Below are positions 9,631-22,130 of a stretch of DNA of 64,000 bases, one piece after another. A program made the translations under genes and the position numbers. The stretch comes from Blastobasis lacticolella (Eukaryota > Arthropoda > Insecta > Lepidoptera > Blastobasidae), in NCBI GenBank assembly GCA_905147135.1, contig LR990050.1:15932001-15996000 (forward strand), in the 5' to 3' direction. The notes under the pieces were generated by a model. The model had not been told where the DNA came from, ran no database searches, and was given only the letters and a program-made list of their open reading frames with translations. The first letter of the stretch is position 1. Every line of letters starts with the position of its first letter.

Positions 9631-10962
9631 TCACTGGTCCTCTTCTCCAAGTTCAACCTTAACTTTGGAGAAATCAAAGTCTTCACCAGTTCCACGCTTA
9701 TAGATCTTGAGAACATCTAAGCAGGTAGTCTCAAAATGTGTTGTTGCATCATAAGACTCAGATATAAACAACTGACTGTTACTGCCATCATCAGTTGGCT
9801 CATAATAGTCAGACACAGAAATAAACTTTTGCCTGACAGAACCCAACAGGTCCAGGCCAGGTTTTATTTCCGATTCAGGGTCATTGGTTTCAACAGTAGT
9901 AGATACCATAGCAATGAACCACCCCTTGGCAGCCACCTGGTGAGTGTACGAAACAACAGAAACATAGATGTCAGAGTGCCGCCCCACCTGCTTTTGAGGA
10001 ATAATTATTTGAGTTGACAGAGCATCTTTAGTGTTTGAAATGGGGTGATCCAACAAGCAAATGCAACGAATGACTTGTGCCTTCTTGCGAACTCTGTCTG
10101 GTACATAGCTAGGGTCACAGTACACCTGTTTGCACTTTGCAATCTCATTTCCAGAACGCACCCCAACAATTTTACCACCTTCTCCAAGAACGATCTCATC
10201 AATTGGTTTATCGAGCATGTAAGTGCCCCCATAAATAGCAGAAAGTCGCGCAAATCCCTGTGGCAGTTCACCCAAGCCATACATGGGGTACAAGTAAGGG
10301 GACTTGCCATAACGGGCAAGGGAATCAGAATAAAGCTTGATGCGGCGGATGGTCTGAATAGCAGGTTGCTGCAAATAGTTGTCATCAAGGTATAGAGCCA
10401 GGGCATGCCCTGTAAAATCTTGAGTGTTTTTATCCAAGCCAAACTTTTCGTACAAAGACTGCGTGTTGGCTGTGTTCGCGTCTAAATCTTTCCAAGTTTT
10501 ACTGTCTTCTTCCTGAAAATCTTGTACGTACACTAAGAAGTTGCGGAATCGCCTCTTCTCGAACATGCCCATTAGATCAGAAGCTAGTGCCTCTTTCTGA
10601 TCAACGGGGACTTTAGAAATCTTACCTCCCTTATAGACATAACTTCCTTCGATCGACTTGAACTCCAAATAACGGGTAACGCCCGTATGTATCAGTAGCT
10701 TCACGAGTAAACCATTGGCCATCAAAAACTTAGGAATTAAGTCAACGTTCCAGTCGCGACCTCGACCATAGGTTTCGTCTGGTGCCGGTGCGTTGAACTT
10801 TGCGAACAATTCTTCTAACGGGGTAATTGACGCAGATTCACCACCATAGTACTTGTTTCGATCAATGTGCAACACCTTCTTTCCAGAAACCGACAGCATA
10901 CCACTGAGGATACATTCCTTGAGCCCAGTGCCAAGGACTATTGCGTCATATTCTTCATCCAT
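9631..10962 (-). CDS. Gdi: Rab GDP-dissociation inhibitor (RabGDI), complete
   Basis: This 443-residue protein is complete and the usual length for RabGDI. It extracts GDP-bound, geranylgeranylated Rab GTPases from membranes and keeps them soluble for recycling in vesicle traffic. The N-terminal Rossmann-type motif GTGLKE is at residues 11-16 and sequence-conserved region 1 [12 protein letters not shown] at 35-46. Y39 corresponds to a known Rab-contact tyrosine. The Rab-binding platform [19 protein letters not shown] is around residues 228-246, with E232, R239, T247 and M249 in the expected places. The C-terminus ends in an acidic EEDQ. The ATG at 10960-10962 gives the standard [13 protein letters not shown] start. 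No intron interrupts the frame, which is unusual compared with intron-containing Gdi genes in other animals. It could be ordinary for this lineage or reflect an old retrocopy. No inactivating change is visible. Confidence 0.97.
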   Translation of the reverse strand: MDEEYDAIVLGTGLKECILSGMLSVSGKKVLHIDRNKYYGGESASITPLEELFAKFNAPAPDETYGRGRDWNVDLIPKFLMANGLLVKLLIHTGVTRYLEFKSIEGSYVYKGGKISKVPVDQKEALASDLMGMFEKRRFRNFLVYVQDFQEEDSKTWKDLDANTANTQSLYEKFGLDKNTQDFTGHALALYLDDNYLQQPAIQTIRRIKLYSDSLARYGKSPYLYPMYGLGELPQGFARLSAIYGGTYMLDKPIDEIVLGEGGKIVGVRSGNEIAKCKQVYCDPSYVPDRVRKKAQVIRCICLLDHPISNTKDALSTQIIIPQKQVGRHSDIYVSVVSYTHQVAAKGWFIAMVSTTVETNDPESEIKPGLDLLGSVRQKFISVSDYYEPTDDGSNSQLFISESYDATTHFETTCLDVLKIYKRGTGEDFDFSKVKVELGEEDQ

Positions 10963-11110
10963 TTTTATTCACAGGGAAAATTAAATAATTGAAGAGAAAA
11001 TCAAGAGCCGCCGGGAGATAAATGTCAAAATGTCGGAACGGAACAAATATGGCTGACGTCCGTCGTCGATGAAATGAATGACGTCGCAGTTATCGTACCA
11101 ACATTACAAC
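10963..11110 (-). promoter_or_regulatory. Gdi: 5' UTR and probable promoter of Gdi
   Basis: Just upstream of the Gdi ATG the sequence is GC-richer than its surroundings. It carries several TGACGTC-type (CRE/ATF-like) motifs near 11050-11085 on the + strand (GCTGACGTCC, ATGACGTCGC). No TATA box is obvious, as expected for a housekeeping gene. The transcription start is not determined. Confidence 0.35.
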
Positions 11111-14100
11111 ACGAAAACTATAATATAGTGCCGCGTACGATGTAACGCTATAAACACAATTTAATAACGCGCTATTAGAAGAATAAAATATTATTTTATC
11201 TGTGGAAGAACGGAATCTGTTTGGTGGGTGTACACTTACAGTCGTATCACGACAAAATCGCCCTCTGCAGATTAGCAACTTGAACATGCAGTATTATTTT
11301 GGGAACCGTTAAGCAGACTTCACCTGTCACCTTCAAACTTTTGGCAAAAATTTAAAAAAACCGAGCCTTTATTCTGTCCCAATATTATAAAAATGCAAAA
11401 GTGTGTGTATGTTTGTTACATCTTCACGCCTAAACGGATGGACAGATTTGGATGAAATTTTGTAGGAATCTAGATTAGGGTCTGGAATAAGACATAGGCT
11501 ATATCCCCCCCCCCTTTCCCCACTTACACAATAAAGAAAAAGAATGAAAATAAATAAGGAGAATAATAATAATATATTGTCAGTGAAATGTTATTATTAC
11601 GATATTTGGTCACTTATTGTAATTGGAATGTGAGTCTGCTACGTAGGGTAAGTATAATAAATGGATTGAGCAACTCTACAGAGCATAGTAACTGAAAGTT
11701 TCCTTTCGCTATTTATTTCAATAACTATTTACCGGAAAATGGCTACAGGTAACACTGTAGTGTTTTACCTTAGCCTAAGTCCAAAATATTACTATGGAAA
11801 ACTATATTAGACTGCCAAGCACACTGATTCACACAAAATTCACCCACATGTATAAAAAAGTTTGAACAAATTCCCAACAGGCTGATTGTTGTTTATTTTA
11901 TACCTATACATAACCGTAATATGTAAAAAAGTCCTCAACCCATATGTATATGAGACTTCATGAATGTTGGAGCTAATAAAAAAATTACATTTTACTAGGT
12001 AAATTGTGTAGTCTAATCTTGCCAATTGAATAAGAACCACGTCTTGACATCCGGTTGAGCTAAAATTTTGCACACTAGTTATGATATAGAAGTAAATACC
12101 CCTGACCTAGGGACCCATATATGCACCACTTAAGGTCTTCCAGGAACCATATCTTGACATTAGTCTGAGCTGAAATTTTGCACATTTATGTATAATCAGC
12201 GGATCTGATGATGGAGACGGAAAGTGGCTCTAAAGTGGAATAGGAACTTCCCAACTATACAGTTTGTTTTGTGTTGACAAAAACAGTAACCTCGTATGGT
12301 GTCCAGTGACTGAAGCCATAGGAACTCCTGAACTAAGAATGACATTTGTATCTATCCACATATTATGAAGCTTCACTGATTGGCAAATTACCAATTTTTA
12401 GTCATCTTCCGTCTTTATCATCAAATCAGCTCGATGGTATTATAACAATTCACATCGCATTGTCAGTATGTATCATGGCATAGAATGGTAGAGTCCACAC
12501 GCCCACACACAGACATTACGTGGACGTATGTAGGAGCACACGACTTCAGTTCAGACGAGTACGAAAATTTGGAGTCGGTGGATCGGCGTCGCGTACGTGG
12601 CGTCGCATCGCATGGCATTGATCTTATATGTCTCAACGATTATTCTTCATATTAAATGAAGCGCTGGTGCACCCTTACATATCCCACGTGTGCCTAATAT
12701 AGTTTTATTCTGGCTAGAAAAAAAATACTTTAACATTTATTCATATCAATAAAATATGTTGAAACGGTTACAAATCTCTTGGGAAAACGTACCATAGACA
12801 AATACACTCATAATAACGAGTTATAACCATGGTTATAATAGACAGCATCTCTAGTAACGTGTGTCGCTGAGCGTATTCAGGCCGATACAATCGCTGTCCA
12901 TAATCTGTTTCAACATTTAGTACATTTGAAGAGTGACGCTGTTGTCACTGCTGTTGTTTCTAACCTAGTTAATGTCTGTAGTTCCACTTAAAACCACGGA
13001 ATTTTATGAGTCGCTGACAGTCAATAACGAAAGAAACTCCATGCTCTTCCAAATTACTCAATTTTACGAACAATTTAACTAGATTGGCAAGCAAATACGG
13101 GGTGTCGCATCCGATGAAACCTGGAAACCCTTCCCGGCTACAGGTGCTCCCAGGGGGTGTTTGGTACATATGCGCCTAGGTTCATTCTGGCGAGTCATGC
13201 ATTAACAGTCCGGCCGGCCGGCTGGTACTCATGAGAGTTCACCTCCTCCCTCCCAACCGCAATATCGGAGAATGCCCATTTCCTTTGCGTTCATCGCAAA
13301 AAAAACTATATGGTCGCAACTAAACAATCAGATTGTAACCAATTCAATTGGCGATCTGATTGACAATCAGATTCTGTGATGAGATGCAGAGCTCAAATAC
13401 AACGTCAAGCGCAACGCGTTCTGTATGTCGTTGCACATCGCCATGCATATGTGAATTACCTATCTCTATAAATAGAGTGTTGCCACTTGGTGGTTTGTTA
13501 ATAAAACTTGTGAATTTAATATAGATAATTCTTTATCTTTTCCAGCAGCGATAGAATCTTTTTTTCTAATTATAGCCAATTGCCAATAAGGGTTATTGAA
13601 TATTGCTTTGCCATTTGACTACACTAGTAGTATAAGTTTACCTGTAAAGCTTTTCAAAATTTAATTACTGCAAAACTACAGTAGTTTCTGTAAGAAATCT
13701 TATTCAGTTTCAGAAACTCATCTGTGACAGAAACAGATCTGTGAAAACACCATTAGTCTCTTTAAAAAAAAGGAGTATTCATATAAAAAACGCTAATATT
13801 AGTTTAGTGACAACAGGTGTAAGTCAGGTTATATATTTAAGATAGTTTAGAAAATAATTGCTGTAAAATAGTACAGACATTGGGTGATTTATTCCCTTAT
13901 TCACTAAACACGAAAATTCATTTCACCAATGCAAATTTATCTGACCCGGTAGCCAAAACTGGAACTAAGTATGGCCATTTTAAAATGTCACTTTGTTGTC
14001 AACAACAGCGACGATGTCACTGGTTCAGATAAGTTTGTGTCACGCTACAGTTTACCAACATTACAACGCGAATCAATAGATATATCTTGCCTAGAGGTAA
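11111..14100. other. Intergenic region between divergent Gdi and the ATP10-like gene
   Basis: About 11377-11510 starts with CCAATATTATAAAAATG and contains GGATGGACAGATTTGGATGA, typical of the 5' half of the Helitron-like family seen whole at 54185-54370. The remainder, including 12000-12190 with a short reiterated phrase (TCTTGACAT...GAGCT.AAATTTTGCACA at 12043-12072 and 12152-12183), holds no gene I recognise. Confidence 0.45.
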
Positions 14101-14379
14101 GACGCTTTTAGTAAGATGAGAGTTCCTTAGTTAGGTAATGCTAGGTTTAGCAACAACGGGTGTCAGGGTTATTAGAGAGTCGGTACGTACTTTCGTTCTG
14201 AGTCCTTCCTTGAGGTTTGCCATGATTGGCGCTCGCGCCAAATCTGTGATTTATCGGCTGAATACGCGCCCTACTGTCAGTGTCACATACGTCCGCTTCT
14301 TTCTTGTCTGTGGTTTGTTTCCCTCCCTTCACCCCCTACCTTCACTGCCCTGCCAGCCTGTCTGTCAGTGTCAGCCGGT

Positions 14380-14763
14380 CGCTGCTTGCTTGTCGCTCGT
14401 TTGTTCAGTCAATTTTGCTTGTTTTCTAGTTTTGTTCTATCTTGTGCACGTAAACCGCTAGCTGCATCGTGGCGCTCAAATAGGATAAAGTCTCAATATA
14501 CTTTACGATGTGAAATAATCATGTGTACCTGTGTTCTTGTGCAAAATCCGCAGTGTTTTGTATTTCATTCAGTGATGCAGCAGTAGTGATGTGTAAAGTA
14601 GTAAACAGATGACTTCAGTCGTACTACCATATGTTTCCAGTTCATAAGAGAATATTACTGACACCGAAAGCAAATCTCGAATATCAGCCTGTGGAGAGAC
14701 GGATATTCCGCAGATTTTAAATGAGAGGTCACAGCGGAAGCACTTTTTCTCAGATGAGAGAAA
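14380..14763 (+). promoter_or_regulatory. Probable promoter and 5' UTR of the ATP10-like flippase
   Basis: A TTCAGTC at about 14403-14409 fits the arthropod initiator consensus TCAGT, preceded by a C/T-rich stretch (14295-14375) and no TATA box. Transcription from here would give a leader of about 360 bases. Short upstream frames exist. A TGA at 14755-14757, in frame with the main ATG, closes the frame immediately upstream and supports 14764 as the start. A 5' UTR intron is possible because CAG/GCAG acceptor-like sites occur near 14712. Confidence 0.4.
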
Positions 14764-15572
14764 ATGTCAACAGAAGGGAGCGGAGAGACCACAACGCCTA
14801 TACCGAGTCTGCCTGGAGCGCCGGAGCAGACGTACTTGTTTCCGAAAGCGAAAGGGCACTCGAGGTCTATAAGTCATGGAGGGACGCCGATGCTGGCGGG
14901 GAACCCGGCGGCGGCGCGGCCGCTCAAGTCGGCGCTGCGCGGGCACCAGCGCGCGCTCTCGCACGGCCAGATCGGCGAGGGCGGCCCGCGGCCCGCGTCC
15001 GGCCCCGGCCACAGCCGCGCCGGCAGCCGCACCGACTTCATCCTGCCGCCCGGCCACCGCGACCAGCCCGCCTCGGCCGCCGCGCCGCGCCACGGCTCGG
15101 TGCGCGTGCACTCGCGGCAGGCCTCGCGCTCCGACTCCATCTACACGCTGCGCCGGGACTCCGTGCCGGGCCCCTGGCGGCGCGCGCTCTGCTGGATGAC
15201 GCGCCGCCAGGAGGACCGCGAGCACCGCCACTACAGCGTCGTCCCCAACCACATGGTGCCTGAGAAAACACCCCCCAAAGACCACCCCAACGGGAAGAGA
15301 TGCGGCAACAAAGTGAGGACTACTAAATACACACTGTTGTCGTTCCTACCCAAAAACTTGTTCGAGCAGTTCCATAGGATAGCCAACGTGTATTTTATAT
15401 TCATAGTGTTATTGAACTGGGTGCCGCAGCTGAGTGCTTTCGGCAAGGAAGTGAGCATGCTACCCGTACTGTTTGTGCTCACAGTGACTGCCATCAAGGA
15501 CCTATTTGAGGATCGTAGAAGACATTTATCTGACAAGAGAATCAACAATTCCTTCTGCAGAGTATACAAAAA
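14764..15572 (+). CDS. Class 5 (ATP10-type) P4-ATPase lipid flippase, first coding exon
   Basis: The exon encodes 269 full codons plus two bases, then a strong donor (AAAAA|GTGAGT). P4-ATPases flip phospholipids to the cytosolic leaflet. Residues about 185-255 are the conserved N-terminal P4-ATPase region: [20 protein letters not shown], then membrane segment 1 ([17 protein letters not shown], about 207-223) and membrane segment 2 ([19 protein letters not shown], about 232-250). RTTKYT and LFEQFHR are typical of the ATP10A/B/D group; Drosophila CG33298 is the likely counterpart. Residues 1-180 form a long cytosolic extension rich in Ser, Arg, His, Gly and Pro, with repeated HSRS/RSxS-like sites. 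Bases 14890-15240 are extremely GC-rich, unlike the rest of the window. Start: ATG in good context (GAAAATGTC) with an in-frame stop just upstream. The catalytic DKTGT domain is not in the window, so downstream exons must lie beyond it or be too short to recognise. Confidence 0.9.
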
Positions 15573-17777
15573 GTGAGTAATTGATATGTTATATTATTTA
15601 CTTATTGATTTTACAATTTATATGACACACAGTTACATCATTAGGGTAATACATTAATGATCTTGTGCATTTCCTTGTGATCACGTTCATATTTTATGTA
15701 ATATGATTGTGAACAATAAGCTTTGATGAGTCCAATCCAAATCGTAGAATAATTTTTCAACCTTCCGCTACCCTTCTTCCCCACTCTGTGGGGTTGACAC
15801 AACATGTATCTCTTGAGATATGTTGTAAAAAAGTTTTGGCATCACCAAATTATTATGAACAGAATTTACGTGATACATTTGTTCATAAATGGTGCTCACG
15901 AGGGCCTGGTGTTCGCCTAAAATGCAACATCCAAGTCAAGTCAAAGTAGAAAATTTTTATTAAACTTTTAGTTAAATTATCATGGAATATTCAATGTGAA
16001 TTGTTTTTAAACAACAGCTGTACTAGAAGCATCATAGTTCTAATTCTAACTGCCTATTCATAAACTCAGTATGATCATCTGGGCCAGTTGTCTATCAAAT
16101 AGCTATTAATGATAGATCAGAAATCTAGGCCATAAACTAATTTCTTTGGCAGCAAATGTTAGTAGACATTCACTATAGGACTTTCAATGTGTCAAATCTG
16201 GAACTATCTACAGTATGACCAAAGATTTTCTGCTTAAATCCTCTCCTCTATCCTATCCTTTCATCTATTGCCAGCAGAACATGTAGTGAGTAACAACAAG
16301 ATATCAATCAACCAACTTTACCGAAGTTGAGGTGTTTTTTTTAATGCAGTTGTCCGAAGCCAAAGCTTAGGTCGGACACTAGTGGTTGTAAACAATTTCA
16401 ATGTAATAGAGCTGTTATGCAAATCTGATTTGACTTGAAAAGTGAAAGTCTTGTTCATCATCTTGAAACGTCGTTTATCATGTTCTGTTTGTTTTACCTA
16501 CACCTGGGACAAGGTTGCTGTTTCTTTAATAAATATCATATATATTATTTCTAGGGATGTGACAGATCTAAAATAATTTCGTATCTGTCATATCTGTGTC
16601 CATAACCTAATCTGAAACAAGAGTCTTTTTGAATAATTTTGTTATTAATTTCTGGTACAGTCTAAACAATAAAAACTTACCTGCCTAAAACTGAATTAAC
16701 ATAATCATTGACAATATACCAAATTTTTTTTGGCTCATCATTAAAATATATTTTTACAAATTAAAATAATATAATATGTACTTATTAAAAAATTTCTAGG
16801 TACTAAGTTTAAGGAAATTTGTACTAATTTTATAAAAAATGCTTTTTCCTTCCTTTTTCATTTATGGTATAATTATATTTTTTTATAGCAAATTTTCTTA
16901 TACTAAGTAGGTACCTTGAGGGACGGGAAGTACTCAAGATAGCTGTAGGTATAATCTGCGTCATGAAAGAAGAGACTTGTCAAATGGCAGTAGAGGGGAT
17001 TTCGCGCAGGTAATCGCCTACTAAGCAAGTCGAACCGTCTGACCCGCCAAGTCTCTTCTTATTTGACACTAGTTGTAGCTAATCTTCAAATAAGAAAAAG
17101 TTAATTAAAAAATTAATCAATCTATATTTTCCCCTTTTTATAAGTCTTCAATAACATATTGTCTCTACCCTAGGGAGGTCTTTGCCATGCAGTGAGACAG
17201 TATGGCTCATAATGTTAATAAAAATTGTATCTAAAACAAACATTGTTTTAAACTAAGCAGCTACTCTTTCTTCAACTATAACTTCTTTTCATTTGAATCC
17301 ACTCTGACGTAGGCAATTATTCGCTGACAGCCCACCTCATACCGCCCTCCTTTATAATTCAACTGTTACTGAATTTCTTATCGAAGTCCGTACTCGGCCA
17401 CAAGTTGTTAATCGACAGACCTTTCGGGAGTAGCTTGCGTACACAAGCCAGCACATCAAGCTGCTCTGTAACGTGCTTTTATCTAGGCTAAGGTAAACCT
17501 TATTCTCTAAGAATAAATGTCGACACGTAAATGGATAATTTTTTTTAAATTATTTATGTAAAGCAACTATCGGTGACGGCGGGAGACGCGACCCACTCGT
17601 ATGCCATGACGGAAGGAGCTAATGTACCGTCACGCCTCATCGTTAACGTGTTCTTATCGACGCGCAACGTATACATATACCATACGTAATGTATGTACCC
17701 ACCACCACTATAAAATGAGCCAGCATTACTATGGATGCGCGTGCCGGAGACGGTCCGAACTAACCAAGGTAGGCTCA

Positions 17778-17890
17778 GGTGCTGCGTCTGCACACTACTT
17801 TCGGCTTCGTATTTACTCACTCGCGTGTGACAGAGACGCCGCTCTACATAGCCGTACTAGCCAATGTGCACTATTTACTGCCGACACCTG
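17778..17890. mobile_element. Degraded copy of a short inverted-repeat MITE
   Basis: The interior TTTCGGCTTCGTATTTACTC and the far end TAGCCAATGTGCACTATTTACTGCCG match the better-preserved element at 43248-43357. The terminal repeats here are less complete. Confidence 0.6.
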
Positions 17891-17947
17891 TAACCAAACC
17901 ACACGATTTACAGGTGGGCTTCCCGTTCCGGCCCTTATTTATTTTAT

Positions 17948-18110
17948 ATAATTCTAGCCACCCGCCCCAGCTTCACAAGGCTGTTCTCTATTATAATATG
18001 CTTGTTTTATAAAAGTTGCGGAAGAAATTCTCTAATTAGCAGTCAAAACTGCATCAAAATCCGTTGCGTAGAGGAAGAGTTAGCGGATGTACAGAAAAAC
18101 AGACAGTCGC
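17948..18110 (-). mobile_element. Helitron-like element 3' part
   Basis: TCTAGCCACCCGCCCCAGCTTC is close to the complement of the recurrent CTAG-ending terminus. It is followed by GAAGAAATTCTCTAATTAGC, matching 26308-26330 next to another such terminus. Confidence 0.55.
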
Positions 18111-18189
18111 GGAAAGCGACTAGGTATATTTTATGGTCGAATTGCAGATTGGATCAAGCCTTCAGCGTCATGCTTATTGGACGGTAGAC

Positions 18190-18273
18190 ATGATCTAAGC
18201 TTAAGTTACTTTCATTACGATTGGTCCAGCCATCGCTTTCCATCAGGTGAGTTGAGGTCAAATGCAAGCCTAT

Positions 18274-18304
<31 letters not shown>
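18190..18304 (+). mobile_element. Truncated LINE 3' end with poly(A) tail
   Basis: CCATCAGGTGAGTTGAGGTC is followed by AATGCAAGCCTATTATT and a run of 27 A (18278-18304). This CATCAGGTGA...CC(T)ATT-poly(A) layout is a common 3' end of lepidopteran non-LTR retrotransposons, also seen at 20085-20130. Confidence 0.7.
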
Positions 18305-19104
18305 GCCAGCCAAATAATACTTATATGGCCCAGCTTACAAGACCCAAAATTAAATTTAGTTAATATTTTTTTATTCTACTTTTAAGAGTAGAAACAAACC
18401 GCGACGGTGTTATTATTATAAAAAACGGACCCCAAATGAAACTAATTGGTGATCCCTGTTTTATACTGTGTAAAGGACATTCCTAGTGAAAAACGATCAC
18501 TTCGAAGAATAAGCTAATACGGCTCCCAATCACTTACCAATTTGCTATTGCTACCATGTCCTTCAAACCGGAATAATTATAGATGAGCTTAATACGCTGC
18601 TGTGTGTACCCGCACGTCTCACAGCTCCGTTAATAACTAACCTAACAGCCGGCAAATCCAATTAGGTAACTGCGTTTTATCAACAAACCGTTAACTACAC
18701 CTGTGCCAAAACTTGTACCTGTTACTTAATTTACTGTACCCCTATTCTGTGATTAATAGAATTTTAGATAGTTGCCGTATACGTTATATATCTACTTAGG
18801 ATATCTACTACAAATGCGTTACGCTACATAACGTCTGATTGGTGTTTTAGAAGCAAACTTGATATGATATGACGTCAATCTGTTAAAGACATTGATTTAT
18901 TTTATTTAACAAAATTCTATTGAGTAAAATCGATTATAAACGTGTTATAATGTGCAAAACCGCATTACATACTACATGCACATTATCAGTACGATGCATT
19001 CGTAATACTGCATAAGTAAGGATGTTGAACTTTTACCTAAATCTTTAACTAATGATGCAGTATTTAGGTTAGATAGAATAAACTTTATTGCGTAAACTGT
19101 GTAG

Positions 19105-19410
19105 TCCCGGTTGTGCGCACGAGAGCCCGGGCTCCGCCGTGACCATGATCCAGGATTTGGCAAGTCAGGTAATTACAGTGGAGCGACTGCCATCTGACCT
19201 TCGTAATTCGTAATTCACCTAGCCAGATTAGATTATGGTTACACATTCAGTCGCCTGAATGTGTAGGTTTCATCACCATGTTTTTCTTCACCGTAAGAGC
19301 ATCAGTTGATGTTCAACTAATCTACATAACTCAGAAAAGAGTCATTGGTACATGACCGCACGGGGGTAACCTGGTACCTCTCGCTTACAAGTCGGACACC
19401 TTTAATTAAC
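19105..19410 (-). repeat. tRNA-derived SINE, near full length
   Basis: On the - strand the head reads GGTTAATTAAAGGTGTCCGACTTGTAAGCGAGAGG. It is followed by the GAGTTATGTA block, the CAGATGGCAGTCGCTCCACTG block, and the tail CATGGTCACGG...GCCCGGGCTC...CAACCGGGAC. Order and content match 24605-24960. Confidence 0.8.
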
Positions 19411-19929
19411 CACTATCCCACCGACGCTCTTTTCACCCTCTGTTTCATATTGGAAGATAAAATTATAGTTTGCGAAGTTATCGAAGTATAATCGGTTTAG
19501 TAGTTTGTTAGAACTCACCAAATGTCGACTTATCAGGCCACTGCAGCGCCCCCTGATGGTGTACTGCCATAAAACATGTCTAAGAACCTGCTCAGAAATT
19601 ATACCTTTTGAATGTACATATTTGCATAGAAATCGGCCCATTAGTTTTCGAGAAAAATGGTAACAACAACACATACAACGCACAAACAGCCTCTAACCCC
19701 AAACGCCGCCGCAATACGGGGGCGGTATACCCCGTTCCGTTCCGTCCGTCGCGTCGTGAGTAAAAAGCAAAACAAATATTGTTCTCACTAATTATTTATG
19801 GTGGAGTTTGTAGGCACAGGCAGCAAACGCTGAGCGGTATGTACATATTTAATGCATGGACAGGGTTTAGCTGGTAATATTTGAGGGTTGCAGGTGGCTA
19901 ACAGCCACGTGGGTCGTCCTCGAACTTTA

Positions 19930-20150
19930 CCGTATTTCTCGCTAGTTCCGCTACCAATTACTTGCGGGTAATTAACGCGTTACCTGCGAGGGTGTTCCCT
20001 GAGCATTATAATCTAGCCGCCTTCAAGGCTAGAGTGAATAGGCTGTTCCTAGGCAGGCATGCTTTATCATCGGCCGCATCGTCACCAGGTGAGGTGGCGG
20101 TCAAATGTCTGGATAATCTATTTAAAAAATATTTAAGTGTGTATTTGTTT
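19930..20150 (+). pseudogene. LINE reverse transcriptase C-terminus and 3' end
   Basis: The frame from about 19962 (TTGCGGGTAATTAACGCG...) reads NALPARVFPEHYNL, then FKARVNRLFLGRH. This matches the conserved last segment of CR1/jockey-type LINE proteins ('W..LP..VFP..YNL..FK..V'). It is followed by TCACCAGGTGAGGTGGCGGTC, the usual tail motif. No start codon, finger or palm motifs are present, so it is a short 5'-truncated copy. A related piece is at 56225-56310. Confidence 0.7.
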
Positions 20151-20269
20151 ATTCCTCACCATATTCACTGGAATCTTCCTTTGGCAATTGGTCTACTTAG
20201 TGGCAACTGCGATGGTTCGAAAGAACAAACATTTCTCGCTCGTACAATTCAGATGAGGAATGAGCTCTA

Positions 20270-20450
20270 AGCCACCGCGTTTCCTTTGGACGGTGATATG
20301 GTATACTTCAAGAGATATATTATAGGTCTTTTTAGACACGGGCAACGCGTTGGGGGCGTCCCTCAAGTGCCCATGTCTATAGGCAGCGGTGATTATTTTC
20401 CCTCAAGCATGACTCGTTGTCTGCCATACCATAAAATGGTTTTCCTTGCA
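20270..20450 (+). mobile_element. LINE 3' end fragment
   Basis: GTTTCCTTTGGACGGTGATATG, AGGCAGCGGTGATTATTTTC and CGTTGTCTGCCATACCATAA align in order with 39520-39660 and 43715-43905, which are clearer copies of the same LINE tail. Confidence 0.6.
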
Positions 20451-21109
20451 TTGAGTGCGACTTGTCCGAAGAACAATGAGATTCTAACGGTATATTCCGG
20501 GTTTCCTACCGCGTGCTTTTGTTTGCGTGTGGAAGGAAACAGGAAGGAAGAAGTCAATTCAATATAAATAAACAAACACTATAATCTGTCCAAACTGACT
20601 TGTTCTATTTGGTTCAGGAAATTATGTATTTAAATGGATAATGTGCAGCAGTATTTGTTGAAACTCACATTCTATGTATTTCTTGTATAATTCAAGACAT
20701 TTATACACAATATACGTAGCGTGATTGATACGGCAAGTCGTGATTTTGGGCATTGTTTGTTCACCAAATAAGACAAGTCAGAATAAACAGATCATATAAT
20801 GTTATTAAAAAAAATGTCGTTATCGAGCTCAAAAAAGAACCTCTGCATCGCTCTCATGCGTTTTTCTACTGAATAGACAAAGAAGGCTATATTAGAACGG
20901 CCGGAGGTTACCCGTGCAGTAAAATGCATAATTTAATTAACTTGTCTCATTTTGCTTAAGCTCTTAGCGTGGGAGTCGGGGGATAGAGAGACACGTATAA
21001 AAATGGTTTATTGCATCTCGCTTGAAGGAATAATATCGGCTTAAACATATTTAAACTCGGGATGGACGTGTCGTGTTTATGTACGTCAGACGGGTTTAAT
21101 TTCTCCCGA

Positions 21110-21275
21110 CGTCCAGCGGAACAAGATAAAATTGAAAGTTGTGTTTTTTAAATTACCAGAATTTGTCCGCATATTCGTCGGAACAAAACAGCGTCCAGGG
21201 CAACAAGATAAAATTAAAAGTATTTTTTAAATTGCCAGCATTTTTCCGCATATTTGTCGGAACGAAACAATTTCA
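21110..21275. repeat. Tandem duplication, about 82-bp unit, two copies
   Basis: CGTCCAGCGGAACAAGATAA at 21110 repeats as CGTCCAGGGCAACAAGATAA at 21192. Both are followed by AAATT(G/A)AAAGT, a T-rich stretch, TTCCGCATATTTGTCGGAAC-like sequence and AACA. Confidence 0.85.
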
Positions 21276-21889
21276 TAAATTGTAGCGAAATAAACGTAAA
21301 TACGCTAACGTCACGTAAAAGACGTAATTTTAGTCAAAGATAGATCATTTTACCTTCAAACATACGTATACACTACGATCTAAGATTCCAATGTTTGAAA
21401 AATTATTTTTGGTAATTAACATGATTAGATACCACCGTTTATCGCGTTCCAAAACTCCAATATTTCTGTGACGCGTATATTTACATTTGTTGCGTTCATT
21501 CATGGATGCATGATTACAGGCCGCGTTGAATATTAAAGAGGGGTGATGGGGCGACTGAAGCGGGGGAGGGGGAAAGAGTGGGAAGGCTCTATCTGGGTCA
21601 TTGGATTGGTCAAGGCCTTCCCGTGTCATACTGTAATTGTGCTGGTGACGGCAGCCACTGCCTACACAAATCGTTATCCTGACCATCGACAAACATGTTT
21701 GAAGTACACGCAGTAACTCAAAACAGTATCCCTCAGCCGTTCATTTCTTTATAGACGCAGTGATGCTGGTCTGAAACAATGACAGGAAAATGTTGTTGTT
21801 ATTATTGATAATGTACATACATGAAAGCGTCAAAGCCTATAAACAAAGTTTTAAGTCGTCTATCTGTCTGAAGGCGAAAATCTTGGCGT

Positions 21890-22130
21890 TAATGTCCCGG
21901 TTGTGCTTTCGTGCACAAGAGCCCGGTGTCCACCTTGGCCATGATCCAGGATTTGGCAGATCAGATAATTATAGTGGAGCGACTGCCATCTAACCTCCGT
22001 GAACTTTCTACCAGGGGAACCTGACCAGATTGGATAATCACGATGTTTTTCCTCACCCTATGAGCATCGGTTAGTATTCAACTAATGTACATATCACAGA
22101 AAAGAGTCATGGTACATGCGGCATTATACT
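21890..22130 (-). repeat. tRNA-derived SINE, head-truncated
   Basis: The segment contains the complements of CAACCGGGAC, CCTGGATCATGGCCAAGG, ATTATCTGATCTGCC and GGCAGTCGCTCCAC, and ends at the TTTTCTGTGA block. The tRNA head is missing. Confidence 0.75.

Noticed and set aside
14721..15285. Long frames overlapping the flippase exon in other frames and on the - strand
   Set aside because: They lie in the very GC-rich part where stop codons are rare. Only the 14764 frame encodes a recognised conserved domain.
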